A program made the translations under genes and the position numbers. This document shows positions 8,404 through 18,273 of a stretch of DNA of 64,000 nucleotides, piece after piece. The stretch's first letter is position 1. Each line of letters opens with the position of its first letter. The notes beneath the pieces are model-generated. The model was not told the origin of the DNA. It was given only the letters and a program-made list of their open reading frames with translations, and made no database searches. This DNA comes from Lachnospiraceae bacterium. GTDB lineage: Bacteria; Bacillota; Clostridia; Lachnospirales; Lachnospiraceae. The stretch is from contig JAIKZI010000066.1 of NCBI GenBank assembly GCA_024682375.1, forward strand, positions 102,624-166,623. Direction: 5' to 3'.

Positions 8404-8492
8404 GAATTATTCATAACTCAGTTCCGATTTATTTCGGAACACTCCCCTAAAGATAGAACGAACACGATCCCCTTGGTGTTCGTTCTTTTTTT
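8404..8492 (+). ncRNA. Candidate small RNA with two C-rich motifs
   Basis: Predicted transcript of about 89 nt between divergent and convergent genes. Hairpin 1 is GTTCCGA / TCGGAAC (8421-8440). A single-stranded linker ACTCCCCTAAAG follows. Hairpin 2 is a perfect 11-bp stem AGAACGAACAC / GTGTTCGTTCT with the loop GATCCCCTTG, followed by seven T: a textbook terminator. No ORF fits. Two exposed CCCCU motifs are typical of Gram-positive small RNAs that pair with Shine-Dalgarno sequences. Start site inferred from the upstream sigma-D-like promoter. The hairpin may also end uvrA on the other strand, though the T-run there is poor. Confidence 0.6.
8455..8492 (+). terminator. Terminator of the candidate small RNA
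   Basis: 11-bp perfect stem, 10-nt loop, then TTTTTTT on the plus strand. On the minus strand only ATCTTTAG follows, so it is mainly a plus-strand terminator beside the uvrA stop. Confidence 0.8.
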
Positions 8493-8496
8493 GTCT

Positions 8497-11337
8497 TTAT
8501 TTATTCAAATATTTTTTCAAGTACTGTCCAGTATAACTCTTTTTATTAGCTGCCACCTCTTCAGGAGTTCCTGTAGCAACTATTGTTCCACCGCCAATTC
8601 CTCCATCAGGTCCCAAATCGATTATATAATCCGCTGTCTTTATAACATCCAAATTATGTTCGATTACAACAACTGTATTTCCGCCATCAGAAAGCTTACG
8701 TAAAATTTCTACCAGCTTTCTAACATCTTCAAAATGTAGTCCTGTAGTTGGCTCATCTAGAACATAAATAGTTTTGCCTGTACTTCTTTTTGAAAGCTCA
8801 GTCGCAAGTTTAATTCTCTGAGCCTCTCCACCAGAAAGCTGTGTAGAAGGCTGTCCGAGTTTCAAGTATCCAAGTCCTACATCATACAGAGTCTGTATCT
8901 TTCTTGCAACTGTTGGAACATTCTTAAAGAATGTGAGGGCTTCTTCAACTGTCATATCCAAGACATCATAAATCGACTTGCCCTTGTATTTGACTTCAAG
9001 AGTTTCTCTATTATATCTCTTCCCATGACAAACATCACATGGCACATATACATCGGGCAAAAAGTGCATCTCTATCTTTACGATTCCATCTCCAGAACAA
9101 GCTTCACATCGTCCGCCCTTTACGTTGAAGCTGAATCGTCCCTTATTATAGCCTCTTGCTTTTGCATCAGGTGTTCCTGCAAACAAATCTCTAATAATGT
9201 CAAACACACCCGTATATGTCGCAGGATTAGACCTAGGCGTTCTTCCGATAGGAGACTGATCGATATCGATAATCTTATCCAGTTTTTCTACTCCTTCGAT
9301 ACCATCACATTTTCCAGGTAAAGTATGTGCACGGTTCAATTTCTTCGCCAAAGTCTTGTAGAGAATTTCATTTATAAGGGAACTTTTTCCCGAACCTGAA
9401 ACTCCTGTCACAACAGTCATAATTCCAAGAGGAATATCTACATCTATTCCACGAAGATTATTTTCTCTGGCATTCTTAATCGTAAAGTGATCAGTTGCTT
9501 TTCTACGTTCTTTAGGAACAGGAATACATAGTTCACCCGATAGATATTTTCCAGTTATAGAATTCGGATTGTTTACGATATCCTCATATGTTCCTGTAGC
9601 AACAACTTCTCCACCATGAGAACCGGCTTTAGGACCGATATCCACAATATAGTCAGCTTCTCTCATAGTGTCTTCATCATGTTCTACGACTACGAGAGTA
9701 TTTCCTAAATCTCTAAGACCTTTTAGGGATGCTAAAAGTCTATCATTGTCCTTCTGATGTAGACCAATTGATGGCTCGTCTAAGATATAAGCGACGCCAA
9801 CAAGTCCTGATCCAATCTGAGTAGCAAGACGAATTCTCTGTGTTTCACCGCCCGATAGTGAAGCAGTAGCACGGGAAAGCGTCAAATACTCTAGTCCGAC
9901 ATCAACCAGGAATTTAACTCTTCCGCTTATCTCTTTTACAATGTCCTTGGAAATAACTCTCTGGTGCTCAGACATTTTTTCCGGAAGGCTATCCATATAA
10001 TCTTTCAAATCTTTTACCGGCATCTCTGTAACTTCATAGATATTTTTATCTCCTACAGTTACAGCCAATGATGTCGGCTTAAGTCTCTGTCCATGACACG
10101 CCTTACACTTAGAAGTAGTCATAAAGTCTTCATATGATGCTTTGGTAAGTTCAGACTTTGTTTCTCTGTACCTACGTTCCTCATCCCGGATCAATCCTTC
10201 AAAGCGAACCATATAAGTTCCTTCGCTTCGCTGTCCAATATAATGGACAGCCACTTCTCTATCAAAGCCATATAAAAACATAGTTCTGATATCTTCCGGA
10301 AGTTCTTCATACGGAGTATCCAGACTAAATCCATAGGCTTTTGAAAGAGCTTCTAGAGTTGCATGTGTAAAGCTCTTCTTATCCTTAGAAGACTGCCATC
10401 CAGGGCAGACAACACATCCTTCGTTGAAAGACAAACTCTTATCCGGAATCATAAGATCCTCATTAAATTCCATCTTGTAGCCAAGTCCTAAACAATCCGG
10501 ACAAGCTCCAAAAGGATTATTAAAAGAGAAACTTCTAGGTTCGATCTCATCTATACTGATTCCACAATCAGGGCACGCAAAACTGTCTGAGAAATTGAGA
10601 GTCTTTCCTCCCACTACCTCGACCTGAAGAAGTCCATCGGAAAGCTTAAGTGCATTTTCAATAGAATCTGTTAGTCTCTGCTCGATTCCTTCTTTTACAA
10701 TCACTCTATCAACTACAATTTCGATATTGTGTTTCTGATTCTTATTTAGTTCAATTTCATCGGAAAGCTCATACTGGTTACCATCTACAATTACACGGAC
10801 ATAGCCACTTCTCTTTGCCTTTTCTAAAAGCTTCTGATGCGTTCCTTTTCGACCTCTGACAACAGGTGAAAGAATCATAAGCTTACTTCTTTCCGGCAAA
10901 CCCATGATAGAATCTACCATCTCATCAACTGTCTGACGTCTGATTTCTTTACCACAATTTGGACAGTGTGGAATACCGACTCTTGCATATAACAATCTAA
11001 AATAATCGTAGATTTCTGTTACTGTTCCAACTGTAGATCTCGGGTTTCTATTTGTAGATTTCTGATCGATGGAAATAGCCGGCGGCATACCTTCTATTTT
11101 TTCCACACGAGGCTTCTCCATCTGGCCCAGGAACTGTCTTGCATATGATGAAAGCGATTCCATGTATCTTCTCTGTCCTTCAGCAAAAATTGTATCAAAT
11201 GCCAAGGATGATTTACCCGAGCCAGAAAGTCCTGTAATAACAGTAAACTGGTCTCTAGGAATCTCTACATCAATATTTTTAAGATTGTGCTCATTTGCAC
11301 CCTTAATAATTATCTTCTTAAAATTATTCTTTCCCAT
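8497..11337 (-). CDS. uvrA: Excinuclease ABC subunit A
   Basis: 946 aa from the ATG of [13 protein letters not shown]. The ORF track starts 13 codons earlier inside uvrB, but this ATG has an AAAGGT site and matches the family N-terminus. Damage-sensing ATPase of nucleotide excision repair. Two ABC cassettes: Walker [15 protein letters not shown] and [15 protein letters not shown], signatures [12 protein letters not shown] and [12 protein letters not shown], with DEPSIGLHQ and DEPTTGLHF. Zinc motifs are [25 protein letters not shown], and the C-terminal [17 protein letters not shown]. It overlaps the uvrB stop by 14 nt, so translation is probably coupled. Confidence 0.96.
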   Translation of the reverse strand: MGKNNFKKIIIKGANEHNLKNIDVEIPRDQFTVITGLSGSGKSSLAFDTIFAEGQRRYMESLSSYARQFLGQMEKPRVEKIEGMPPAISIDQKSTNRNPRSTVGTVTEIYDYFRLLYARVGIPHCPNCGKEIRRQTVDEMVDSIMGLPERSKLMILSPVVRGRKGTHQKLLEKAKRSGYVRVIVDGNQYELSDEIELNKNQKHNIEIVVDRVIVKEGIEQRLTDSIENALKLSDGLLQVEVVGGKTLNFSDSFACPDCGISIDEIEPRSFSFNNPFGACPDCLGLGYKMEFNEDLMIPDKSLSFNEGCVVCPGWQSSKDKKSFTHATLEALSKAYGFSLDTPYEELPEDIRTMFLYGFDREVAVHYIGQRSEGTYMVRFEGLIRDEERRYRETKSELTKASYEDFMTTSKCKACHGQRLKPTSLAVTVGDKNIYEVTEMPVKDLKDYMDSLPEKMSEHQRVISKDIVKEISGRVKFLVDVGLEYLTLSRATASLSGGETQRIRLATQIGSGLVGVAYILDEPSIGLHQKDNDRLLASLKGLRDLGNTLVVVEHDEDTMREADYIVDIGPKAGSHGGEVVATGTYEDIVNNPNSITGKYLSGELCIPVPKERRKATDHFTIKNARENNLRGIDVDIPLGIMTVVTGVSGSGKSSLINEILYKTLAKKLNRAHTLPGKCDGIEGVEKLDKIIDIDQSPIGRTPRSNPATYTGVFDIIRDLFAGTPDAKARGYNKGRFSFNVKGGRCEACSGDGIVKIEMHFLPDVYVPCDVCHGKRYNRETLEVKYKGKSIYDVLDMTVEEALTFFKNVPTVARKIQTLYDVGLGYLKLGQPSTQLSGGEAQRIKLATELSKRSTGKTIYVLDEPTTGLHFEDVRKLVEILRKLSDGGNTVVVIEHNLDVIKTADYIIDLGPDGGIGGGTIVATGTPEEVAANKKSYTGQYLKKYLNK

Positions 11338-13348
11338 TCTTACCTTTTTTCTTCTCACTCTTAGAAATCTCAGCATCTCTAAGCTGATTCTTGATTTCTA
11401 TCAATCTATCTCGATACTCGGCTGCGACTTCAAAGTTTAGATCTGCTGCCGCCTCCTGCATCTTCTTTTTATACTTCTCACTCAATTTTTCAAGTTCGTC
11501 GAAGTCTAAGTCTTCTGCACCTCTTATGCTCTTAACGCTATCCTCTGCAAGCGCTTTTGAAACTGACATAACTTCTCTGACAGCTTTTTCAATAGTCTTA
11601 GGAGTAATGCCATGAGCTTCATTATACTCGTTCTGGATTGCACGTCTACGTTCTGTTTCATCTATCGCATTTCTCATAGAATCAGTAATAGAGTCCGCAT
11701 ACATAATAACATGCCCTTTATCATTTCTGGCAGCTCTACCTATAGTCTGAATCAAAGAAGTCTCAGAACGAAGGAACCCTTCTTTATCAGCATCCAAAAT
11801 AGCAACCAGAGTTATTTCAGGAATATCCATACCTTCTCGAAGCAGATTAATTCCTACCAACACATCAAAAACATCCAGTCGCAAATCTCTTATGATTTCA
11901 GCTCTTTCCAAAGTATCAATATCAGAATGAACATACTTTACACGTATTCCAAGTTCCTTCATGTAATCCGTTAAATCTTCCGCCATTCTCTTTGTAAGAG
12001 TAGTGATCATAACCTTATGCTTGTCTTTTATCTCCTTATTGATTTCACCGATCAAATCATCAATCTGATTTTCAGTCGGACGAACCTCAATAGATGGGTC
12101 CAAAAGTCCTGTAGGTCTGATAACCTGTTCTGCCCTGAGAAGTTCATGATCTTTTTCATAATCTCCAGGCGTTGCAGAAACAAAAAGCATCTGATCAATC
12201 TTATCTTCAAACTCCTCAAAATTCAAAGGTCTATTATCCATAGCAGATGGAAGTCTAAAGCCAAAGTCAATCAGAGTTTTCTTTCTAGAAAGGTTACCCG
12301 CATACATTCCTCGTACCTGAGGCAGGGTAACATGACTTTCATCAACGATTATAAGGAAATCATCACCGAAATAATCAATAAGGCACATAGGTGCTTCTCC
12401 CGGCTTCTGACTAGTCATATGTCTAGTATAGTTTTCAATTCCACTGCAAAAGCCAGTTTCCCTCAGCATCTCAATATCGAAATTAGTACGCTCTTCTATT
12501 CTCTGAGCCTCGATTAGTTTATCTTCTGACTTGAAATACTTAACCCGTTCTTCAAGTTCTTCCTCAATAGTTTTACAAGCCTTATTAATTCTATCCTGCG
12601 GAACAACATAATGAGACGCCGGGAAAATTGCCGCATGAGTAACCTCCGCTTTTATATTTCCAGTCAAAGGATCCATCTCTAGAATTCTATCAATCTCATC
12701 TCCAAAGAATTCAACTCTATATGCATATTCAGATGTTGTCGCCGGGAAGATATCCAAAGTATCTCCACGGACTCTAAAAGTACCGCGCTTAAAATCCATA
12801 TCATTTCTTAGATACTGCATATCAATAAGCGCCTTTATAACATCATCCCTGTCCCTTTCTTCGCCAGGGCGAAGGGATACCATCATATTCTCATAATCAT
12901 CCGGTGAACCAATTCCATAAATACATGAAACTGACGATACGATAATTACATCCTTCCTCTCCGCAAGAGAAGCTGTAGCTGATAGTCTCAACTTATCGAT
13001 TTCATCATTTATCGATGAGTCTTTTGCAATATAAGTATCCGTCGAAGGCACATATGCTTCCGGCTGGTAATAATCGTAATAGGACACAAAATATTCTACG
13101 GCGTTTTCAGGAAAAAATTCCTTCATCTCGCCATAAAGCTGTCCTGCCAAAGTTTTATTATGCGAAATAATTAAAGTAGGCTTATTTAGAGCTGCAATGA
13201 CATTGGCCATTGTAAATGTTTTTCCAGATCCTGTTACACCCAAAAGTGTCTCAAACTGATTTCCGTTTTTGAAACCATCCACCAACTCTTTTATAGCTTG
13301 TGGCTGATCACCTGTTGGCTGAAACTTGGAATGTAATTTAAAACTCAT
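11324..13348 (-). CDS. uvrB: Excinuclease ABC subunit B
   Basis: 674 aa, normal size. DEAD-like helicase of nucleotide excision repair that verifies damage and recruits UvrC. Walker [15 protein letters not shown], the beta-hairpin [18 protein letters not shown], Walker B-type IVDESHV, helicase motif [14 protein letters not shown], motif [11 protein letters not shown], and the C-terminal UVR motif [18 protein letters not shown] that binds UvrC or UvrA. First gene of uvrB-uvrA, 110 nt after the secA stop with a terminator between. Confidence 0.97.
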   Translation of the reverse strand: MSFKLHSKFQPTGDQPQAIKELVDGFKNGNQFETLLGVTGSGKTFTMANVIAALNKPTLIISHNKTLAGQLYGEMKEFFPENAVEYFVSYYDYYQPEAYVPSTDTYIAKDSSINDEIDKLRLSATASLAERKDVIIVSSVSCIYGIGSPDDYENMMVSLRPGEERDRDDVIKALIDMQYLRNDMDFKRGTFRVRGDTLDIFPATTSEYAYRVEFFGDEIDRILEMDPLTGNIKAEVTHAAIFPASHYVVPQDRINKACKTIEEELEERVKYFKSEDKLIEAQRIEERTNFDIEMLRETGFCSGIENYTRHMTSQKPGEAPMCLIDYFGDDFLIIVDESHVTLPQVRGMYAGNLSRKKTLIDFGFRLPSAMDNRPLNFEEFEDKIDQMLFVSATPGDYEKDHELLRAEQVIRPTGLLDPSIEVRPTENQIDDLIGEINKEIKDKHKVMITTLTKRMAEDLTDYMKELGIRVKYVHSDIDTLERAEIIRDLRLDVFDVLVGINLLREGMDIPEITLVAILDADKEGFLRSETSLIQTIGRAARNDKGHVIMYADSITDSMRNAIDETERRRAIQNEYNEAHGITPKTIEKAVREVMSVSKALAEDSVKSIRGAEDLDFDELEKLSEKYKKKMQEAAADLNFEVAAEYRDRLIEIKNQLRDAEISKSEKKKGKNGKE

Positions 13349-13403
13349 ATCAATTCAAACCTTCCAAAACAAAATTTTACGCAACCTTTTTTATTATAAC
13401 ATA

Positions 13404-13441
13404 TAAAAAAAAGAACCAACTCATTATCTGAATTGGTTCTT
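13404..13441 (-). terminator. Terminator after secA
   Basis: Stem AAGAACCAA / TTGGTTCTT followed on the minus strand by an eight-T run; lies just past the secA stop. Confidence 0.85.
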
Positions 13442-13457
13442 TATAACATCTTATCAA

Positions 13458-16031
13458 TTAAGCATCAAGTCTTCCGTGACAATTTTTATACTTTTTTCCA
13501 CTTCCACATGGACATGGATCATTTGGATAAACTTTCTTCTGCTTTCTCTTCTTAGGTGTGTGAGTAGCTGTCTCATCTTTGTTTGTACCAGTTACCTTAG
13601 CGACTTCCTCACGTTCAACCTTCTTCTCAATTCTGATACGATATAGCATCTGAATAGTATCATTCTTGATAGCATCATTCATATCATCCATCATATCATA
13701 TGAAATCATCTTATACTCATCAACAGGATTCTTCTGAGCATAAGCCTGAAGACCGATACCCTGGCGAAGCTGATCCATATCATTGATTTCATCCATCCAC
13801 TTTCTGTCGATGACACGAAGCAGGATTACACGTTCTACTTCTCTGAAGTCCTCTGGTGTAGGGAATTCAGCTTCCTTATCGTTATAAAGCTTTTCAGCCG
13901 CTTCATATAATCTATCCTTTAAGTCTGAAACCTTTTTGATATCAGAAATGCTTTCTTCTGTAATAGGTTTTAATGGAATAACAGGAAGGAGGATTCTGTT
14001 TAATTCAGCCAGTCCCCATTCACTTCTTTCAATTTCATCTGAGAGAACCTGATCTACATAGAAGTCAATTCTATCTCTAACCATATCGAGAATCTGCTGT
14101 TTCATATCTTCACCAGCTAGAACTCTTCGTCTCTGAGAATAAATAAGCTCTCTCTGCTCATTCATAACCTGATCATATTCAAGAAGCTGTTTTCTTATTG
14201 CAAAGTTATTACTCTCAATCTTCTGCTGAGCTTTTTCAATTGCTGAAGACAACATCTTATGTTTGATCTGTTCACCTTCAGGGACTCCCAAAGATTCAAA
14301 AATTGAAATAAGTCTATCTGATCCGAATAATCTCATCAAATCATCTTCAAGAGAAATAAAGAACTGTGACTCACCGACATCTCCCTGTCGACCAGAACGT
14401 CCACGTAACTGGTTATCAATACGTCTGGATTCATGTCTTTCAGTACCGATGATTTTTAGACCACCAGCTTCTCTAGCTTCATCATCGAGCTTGATATCAG
14501 TTCCTCGGCCAGCCATGTTAGTAGCAATTGTTACTGCACCATGTTTTCCGGCTTCAGCTACGATTGCCGCTTCCTGTTCATGATATTTAGCATTCAATAC
14601 ATTGTGCTGAATACCTTCTCTTGTAAGAAGTTTACTTATAAGTTCTGATACTTCAATTGTAATAGTACCTACCAAAACTGGCTGACCTTTTGCATGAGCT
14701 GCCTTTACTTCTTCTACAACGGCCTTATATTTTTCTTTCTGAGTCTTATAAACAGCATCATCATGATCAATTCTCTGGATTGGTCTATTAGTAGGAATTG
14801 CTACTACGTCCATTCCATAGATATCTCTGAATTCCTGTTCTTCTGTCAAAGCAGTACCAGTCATACCTGATAGCTTGTCATATTTATTGAAGAAATTCTG
14901 GAAAGTGATGTTAGCAAGAGTCATACTCTCACGCTTTACTTCAACTTTTTCCTTTGCCTCAATAGCCTGATGTAATCCATCAGAATATCTACGGCCCGGC
15001 ATAATACGTCCAGTAAATCCATCTACAATTAATACTTCGCCATCTTTTACAACATAATCCTGATCTCTATGCATAAGGTTATGTGCGCGAAGAGAAAGAA
15101 TTACATTATGCTGTATTTCAAGGTTTTCAGGATCAGCAAGGTTATCGATATGGAAGAACTGCTCTACCTTCTTCACACCTTCCTGTGTAAGTGATACAAC
15201 CTTGTCCTTTTCATTTACGATAAAATCTCCAGTCTCTTCCTGCTCAATACCCATGATGGCATCAATCTTTGAAAACTCAGGTAAATCTTCACCACGAGTC
15301 ATCTGTCTAGCAAGAACATCACACATTTCATAAAGCTTTGTTGATTTAGAACTCTGTCCAGATATGATAAGAGGTGTTCTAGCCTCATCGATAAGAACAG
15401 AGTCAACCTCATCGATAATACAATAATGAAGTTCTCTCTGAACCAGATCATCTTCATAAACAACCATGTTATCACGTAGATAATCGAAACCTAATTCATT
15501 ATTTGTAATATATGTAATATCGCAGTTATATGCTGCCTTACGCTCTTCCTTTTCCATGTCGTTTAAAACAACGCCGACAGTCAATCCCAGGAATTCATGT
15601 ACTTTTCCCATCCATTCACTATCACGCTTTGCCAAATAGTCATTTACTGTTACGACATGAACGCCTCGTCCTTCCAAGGCATTTAGATATGCAGGTAGTG
15701 TACAAACAAGAGTCTTACCTTCACCAGTCTTCATTTCTGAAATACGTCCCTGATGCAAAATAACACCACCAATAAGCTGTACTTCAAACGGTTCCATTCC
15801 AAGTACACGCTTAGCAGCTTCTCTTACTACCGCAAAACTTTCCGGAAGAATATCATCTAGTGTTTCTCCATTTGAAAGTCTTTCTTTAAACTCAAAAGTC
15901 TTTGCACGAAGTTCTTCATTAGACAACTTCTGCATCTCTTCTCGATACGATTCAATTTTTTTAACGATTGGCATCACACGCTTTACCTCACGTTCACTGT
16001 GACTGCCAAACAGCTTTGTCATTACTCCCAT
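13458..16031 (-). CDS. secA: Preprotein translocase ATPase SecA
   Basis: 857 aa. The track begins at a TTG; the next codon, an ATG, has AGGGAG six nt upstream and is preferred. Motor that drives Sec-dependent export at the membrane. Nucleotide-binding fold with [10 protein letters not shown] Walker A and [21 protein letters not shown]-type motif, helicase part [10 protein letters not shown] and [16 protein letters not shown], then helical scaffold and wing regions. The C-terminus ends in the SEC-C zinc motif [17 protein letters not shown]. Single-gene unit with its own promoter and terminator. The adjacent map gene carries the same SEC-C motif at its N-terminus. Confidence 0.97.
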   Translation of the reverse strand: MGVMTKLFGSHSEREVKRVMPIVKKIESYREEMQKLSNEELRAKTFEFKERLSNGETLDDILPESFAVVREAAKRVLGMEPFEVQLIGGVILHQGRISEMKTGEGKTLVCTLPAYLNALEGRGVHVVTVNDYLAKRDSEWMGKVHEFLGLTVGVVLNDMEKEERKAAYNCDITYITNNELGFDYLRDNMVVYEDDLVQRELHYCIIDEVDSVLIDEARTPLIISGQSSKSTKLYEMCDVLARQMTRGEDLPEFSKIDAIMGIEQEETGDFIVNEKDKVVSLTQEGVKKVEQFFHIDNLADPENLEIQHNVILSLRAHNLMHRDQDYVVKDGEVLIVDGFTGRIMPGRRYSDGLHQAIEAKEKVEVKRESMTLANITFQNFFNKYDKLSGMTGTALTEEQEFRDIYGMDVVAIPTNRPIQRIDHDDAVYKTQKEKYKAVVEEVKAAHAKGQPVLVGTITIEVSELISKLLTREGIQHNVLNAKYHEQEAAIVAEAGKHGAVTIATNMAGRGTDIKLDDEAREAGGLKIIGTERHESRRIDNQLRGRSGRQGDVGESQFFISLEDDLMRLFGSDRLISIFESLGVPEGEQIKHKMLSSAIEKAQQKIESNNFAIRKQLLEYDQVMNEQRELIYSQRRRVLAGEDMKQQILDMVRDRIDFYVDQVLSDEIERSEWGLAELNRILLPVIPLKPITEESISDIKKVSDLKDRLYEAAEKLYNDKEAEFPTPEDFREVERVILLRVIDRKWMDEINDMDQLRQGIGLQAYAQKNPVDEYKMISYDMMDDMNDAIKNDTIQMLYRIRIEKKVEREEVAKVTGTNKDETATHTPKKRKQKKVYPNDPCPCGSGKKYKNCHGRLDA

Positions 16032-16077
16032 CAAGTTCTCCCTTATGTCTTTTCTTGTAAAAAATTACACAGCCTTG

Positions 16078-16106
16078 ATTTTAACACTAATCTAATGTAT
16101 AAACAA
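16078..16106 (-). promoter_or_regulatory. secA promoter
   Basis: Minus strand TTGTTT, 17 nt, TAAAAT, with an extended -10 TGT just before it. About 45 nt upstream of the secA start. Confidence 0.55.
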
Positions 16107-16217
16107 TTACGAGCTAACTTATGCTTATATTTAATTTTCTAGTTTTCTGAATAATTAGTCCATTTCATACAATTAACAGTTTATTTTTATTTAATCTAAC
16201 TTTTTTCAGTTTTCTTA

Positions 16218-16246
16218 TTGACATATAAATCAATCCTTGGTATTAT
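16218..16246 (+). promoter_or_regulatory. Strong sigma-A promoter of the structured RNA
   Basis: TTGACA, exactly 17 nt, TATTAT: a near-perfect housekeeping promoter on the plus strand with no protein gene following. Confidence 0.85.
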
Positions 16247-16252
16247 ACACTC

Positions 16253-16627
16253 ACAAAGAAAATATATATATTTAAATATATATTTCTTTATAGATTCTAT
16301 TAATTTATTACAGGAGGGTAGTCCACCAGAAATTTAATTTGAAAACCAGAACCGATCTAACCGGGATATGTTAGAAGCCATGTTAATTGAAGCACATATA
16401 CCCCTTCAAGTAAGAGCTATTTAAGCTCACAATAGACCAAACGAAGGATGAGATTTATGTCAGGTGAATTTATTAAGAACATGGTAGAAGAAATGTAACT
16501 ATCAATTGAATTTCGAAACTACTAACCCAGAGAATAGGAGGGCAGTACCAATGGGATCTGAAGAACCAATCGGAAGATTATAGGACGGGAAACAAATGTA
16601 AAGAAATTTGTTTCCCGTCCTATTTTT
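16253..16627 (+). ncRNA. Structured non-coding RNA divergent from secA (possibly raiA-motif RNA)
   Basis: About 375 nt from a strong promoter to a strong terminator, with no ORF of note. An AT-rich near-palindrome (about 16257-16292) comes first. The core runs from AGGAGGGTAGTCC (16314) to the terminator. Possible pairings I can see: CCATGTT / AACATGG, a GAGC..GCTC hairpin, and CCGAT near the 5' side with ATCGG near 16570. The box GGAGGGyAGT occurs near both ends of the core. It is not tmRNA, RNase P RNA, SRP RNA or a T-box by their known conserved boxes. The raiA-motif RNA, a large structured RNA of Firmicutes and Actinobacteria, is the best guess from size and Firmicutes context. I could not verify its consensus. 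It fills the 600-nt gap between secA and map. Confidence 0.75.
16580..16627 (+). terminator. Terminator of the structured RNA
   Basis: Perfect 18-bp stem ATAGGACGGGAAACAAAT and its complement, 8-nt loop, then TTTTT on the plus strand. It may also stop map transcripts arriving on the other strand, though that side lacks a good T-run. Confidence 0.85.
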
Positions 16628-16633
16628 ATGCTT

Positions 16634-17509
16634 TTACCAAGAAATAACCTCGGCTCCATCTTCTGTTACTAATACCTGAATTTCCCACTGAGCAGAAAGC
16701 TTACCATCTGCAGTATAAACTTCCCAATCATTGTCCTTATCAACAAACACATCTGGTTTTCCACCATTTAGCATCGGTTCAATCGTAAACATAAGACCAG
16801 GAACCAGAAGCATATCTTCGCCTCTATTTGTAAGATATGAAACCCATGGATCCTCGTGGAAATCAATTCCAACACCGTGTCCACCAATTTCACGAACTAC
16901 AGAATATCCATTTTTTTCCGCATGCTCATGAACAGCCTGTCCCATATCGCCGAGGAATCCCCAAGGTTTTACTTCTTTAAGACCAAGTTCTACACACTCT
17001 CTTGTTACATCAACAATTCTCTGTGCTTCTTCTGAAACCTTTCCGATGCAGAACATTCTAGATGAATCTGAATAATAACCATCGAGAATAGTTGAGCAAT
17101 CGACATTGATAATATCGCCTTCCTGAAGAACTACATCTTCTGAAGGGAATCCATGGCAAACCTGATCATTTACAGAAGTACAAACGCTATAAGGGAAACC
17201 TTCATAGTTCAAAGGTGCTGGAATTCCGCCCATTTCAGTTGTAACCTTATAAACCAAATCATCGATTTCTTTTGTTGTCACTCCAGGACCAATCATCTTC
17301 TCTACCGCATCTAGACAAGCTACATTGATCTTTGCACTTTCTTTTATCTTCGCTACCTGTTCAGGAGTTTTTAGCATATCACGTCTCGGAACAATATGTC
17401 CCTCAAGCGCATGCTTATAAATCTTCTGATCTGTTGCCATATGACAACTCTTATACTTTTTTCCACTTCCGCACCAGCACGGATCGTTTCTTCCAATTTT
17501 CTTTTCCAT
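16634..17509 (-). CDS. map: Methionine aminopeptidase type I with N-terminal SEC-C zinc motif
   Basis: 291 aa, longer than the 250-aa minimal enzyme because of an N-terminal extension. It removes the initiator methionine from new proteins. Residues 1-25 hold a SEC-C motif [19 protein letters not shown]. The catalytic domain follows, with metal ligands visible in INVDCSTILDGYYSDSSRM (two Asp), GGHGVGIDFHEDP (His), FTIEPML (Glu) and the C-terminal WEIQVLVTEDG (Glu). The zinc motif probably aids ribosome or protein binding; this is inferred. It lies upstream of the structured RNA and secA, and 38 nt after a hypothetical membrane gene. Confidence 0.95.
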   Translation of the reverse strand: MEKKIGRNDPCWCGSGKKYKSCHMATDQKIYKHALEGHIVPRRDMLKTPEQVAKIKESAKINVACLDAVEKMIGPGVTTKEIDDLVYKVTTEMGGIPAPLNYEGFPYSVCTSVNDQVCHGFPSEDVVLQEGDIINVDCSTILDGYYSDSSRMFCIGKVSEEAQRIVDVTRECVELGLKEVKPWGFLGDMGQAVHEHAEKNGYSVVREIGGHGVGIDFHEDPWVSYLTNRGEDMLLVPGLMFTIEPMLNGGKPDVFVDKDNDWEVYTADGKLSAQWEIQVLVTEDGAEVISW

Positions 17510-17547
17510 CTGTTTCTCTTTTCTAAATATTGATATTAAATTTAAAT

Positions 17548-18258
17548 CTATTGAACGTAGTTAACTCTATCGTGATCCAGTGTCACTTCGCCAACTCGTA
17601 CCCTTCTCCAGAAAGACTTGTCAACTTTGACTTTGTATTTCTTTAGAATCTTCTGATACTCTTCACCTTCGTAATTAAAACGAACGTCATTTACCTTGGC
17701 TTCTTTAGCTAACTTCATTTGATACTTAGCGACAATAGCAGCCTTTCTAATTTCCTCATTTATGACTTTTTTAGATACATAGCAATTCTCTTCCTGACCC
17801 TCATAGAGATCATCCCAAAAGTCACTTATTGTATTTTTTAAGGCCTTCTCATCCTTTTCATCCAAAGTCACTCCATCTTTAATAGCCAAATCGTACATAA
17901 TCTTATCATGCACGGCCATATCCAAAATCGTATTTCTAACTCTGATTGAAAGGATCTTTCCCTTGTCGCTGGTATTCCAATAATCTTTAGGGCTTCTAGG
18001 ATTATAAACCCTGGCCTGCTCTTCTGTCCGCTTTTCTTCAAACATAATTAGATATGCCACATCACCTAGTGTAATAGGCTCTTTATTCACATGGACAAAA
18101 GCATAATCGCGATCCGCCCTGTAGTCAAGGACACGCGATTTACGCCACCTATCATACCCTCCATATACTAAAAAAGCAAATACAAGAAGGCCAATTATTA
18201 AGGCCTTCAAGTATTTGCTCTTAAATATTCTGTTTACGAAGCTCTCGTGTCTTTTCAC
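17548..18258 (-). CDS. Membrane-anchored protein, SurA/PrsA N-terminal-like
   Basis: 236 aa. A short basic N-terminus is followed by one membrane helix (YLKALIIGLLVFAFLVYGGY, about residues 18-37), so the rest should be outside the cell. The outside part is charged and helical. VHVNKEPITLGDVAYLIMFEE, followed by helices with NTILDMAVHDKIMYDLAIKDGVTLDEK, resembles the helical N-terminal domain of SurA/PrsA chaperones. No parvulin isomerase domain is present. It lies 15 nt after the NlpC/P60 gene and 38 nt before map, in the same direction. A role in folding secreted proteins is only an inference. Confidence 0.7.
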   Translation of the reverse strand: MKRHESFVNRIFKSKYLKALIIGLLVFAFLVYGGYDRWRKSRVLDYRADRDYAFVHVNKEPITLGDVAYLIMFEEKRTEEQARVYNPRSPKDYWNTSDKGKILSIRVRNTILDMAVHDKIMYDLAIKDGVTLDEKDEKALKNTISDFWDDLYEGQEENCYVSKKVINEEIRKAAIVAKYQMKLAKEAKVNDVRFNYEGEEYQKILKKYKVKVDKSFWRRVRVGEVTLDHDRVNYVQ

Positions 18259-18273
18259 TTCTCAAACTCCATA

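Noticed and set aside
9025-9321. Plus-strand ORFs inside uvrA
   Set aside because: Shadows of uvrA cysteine-rich coding; no support.
12017-12517. 166-aa plus-strand ORF
   Set aside because: Lies wholly antisense to uvrB, no ribosome site, composition of a shadow frame.
16310-16627. tmRNA or RNase P RNA
   Set aside because: No tmRNA ends or tag ORF, and no RNase P conserved boxes (such as the GAGGAAAGTCC block) are present.
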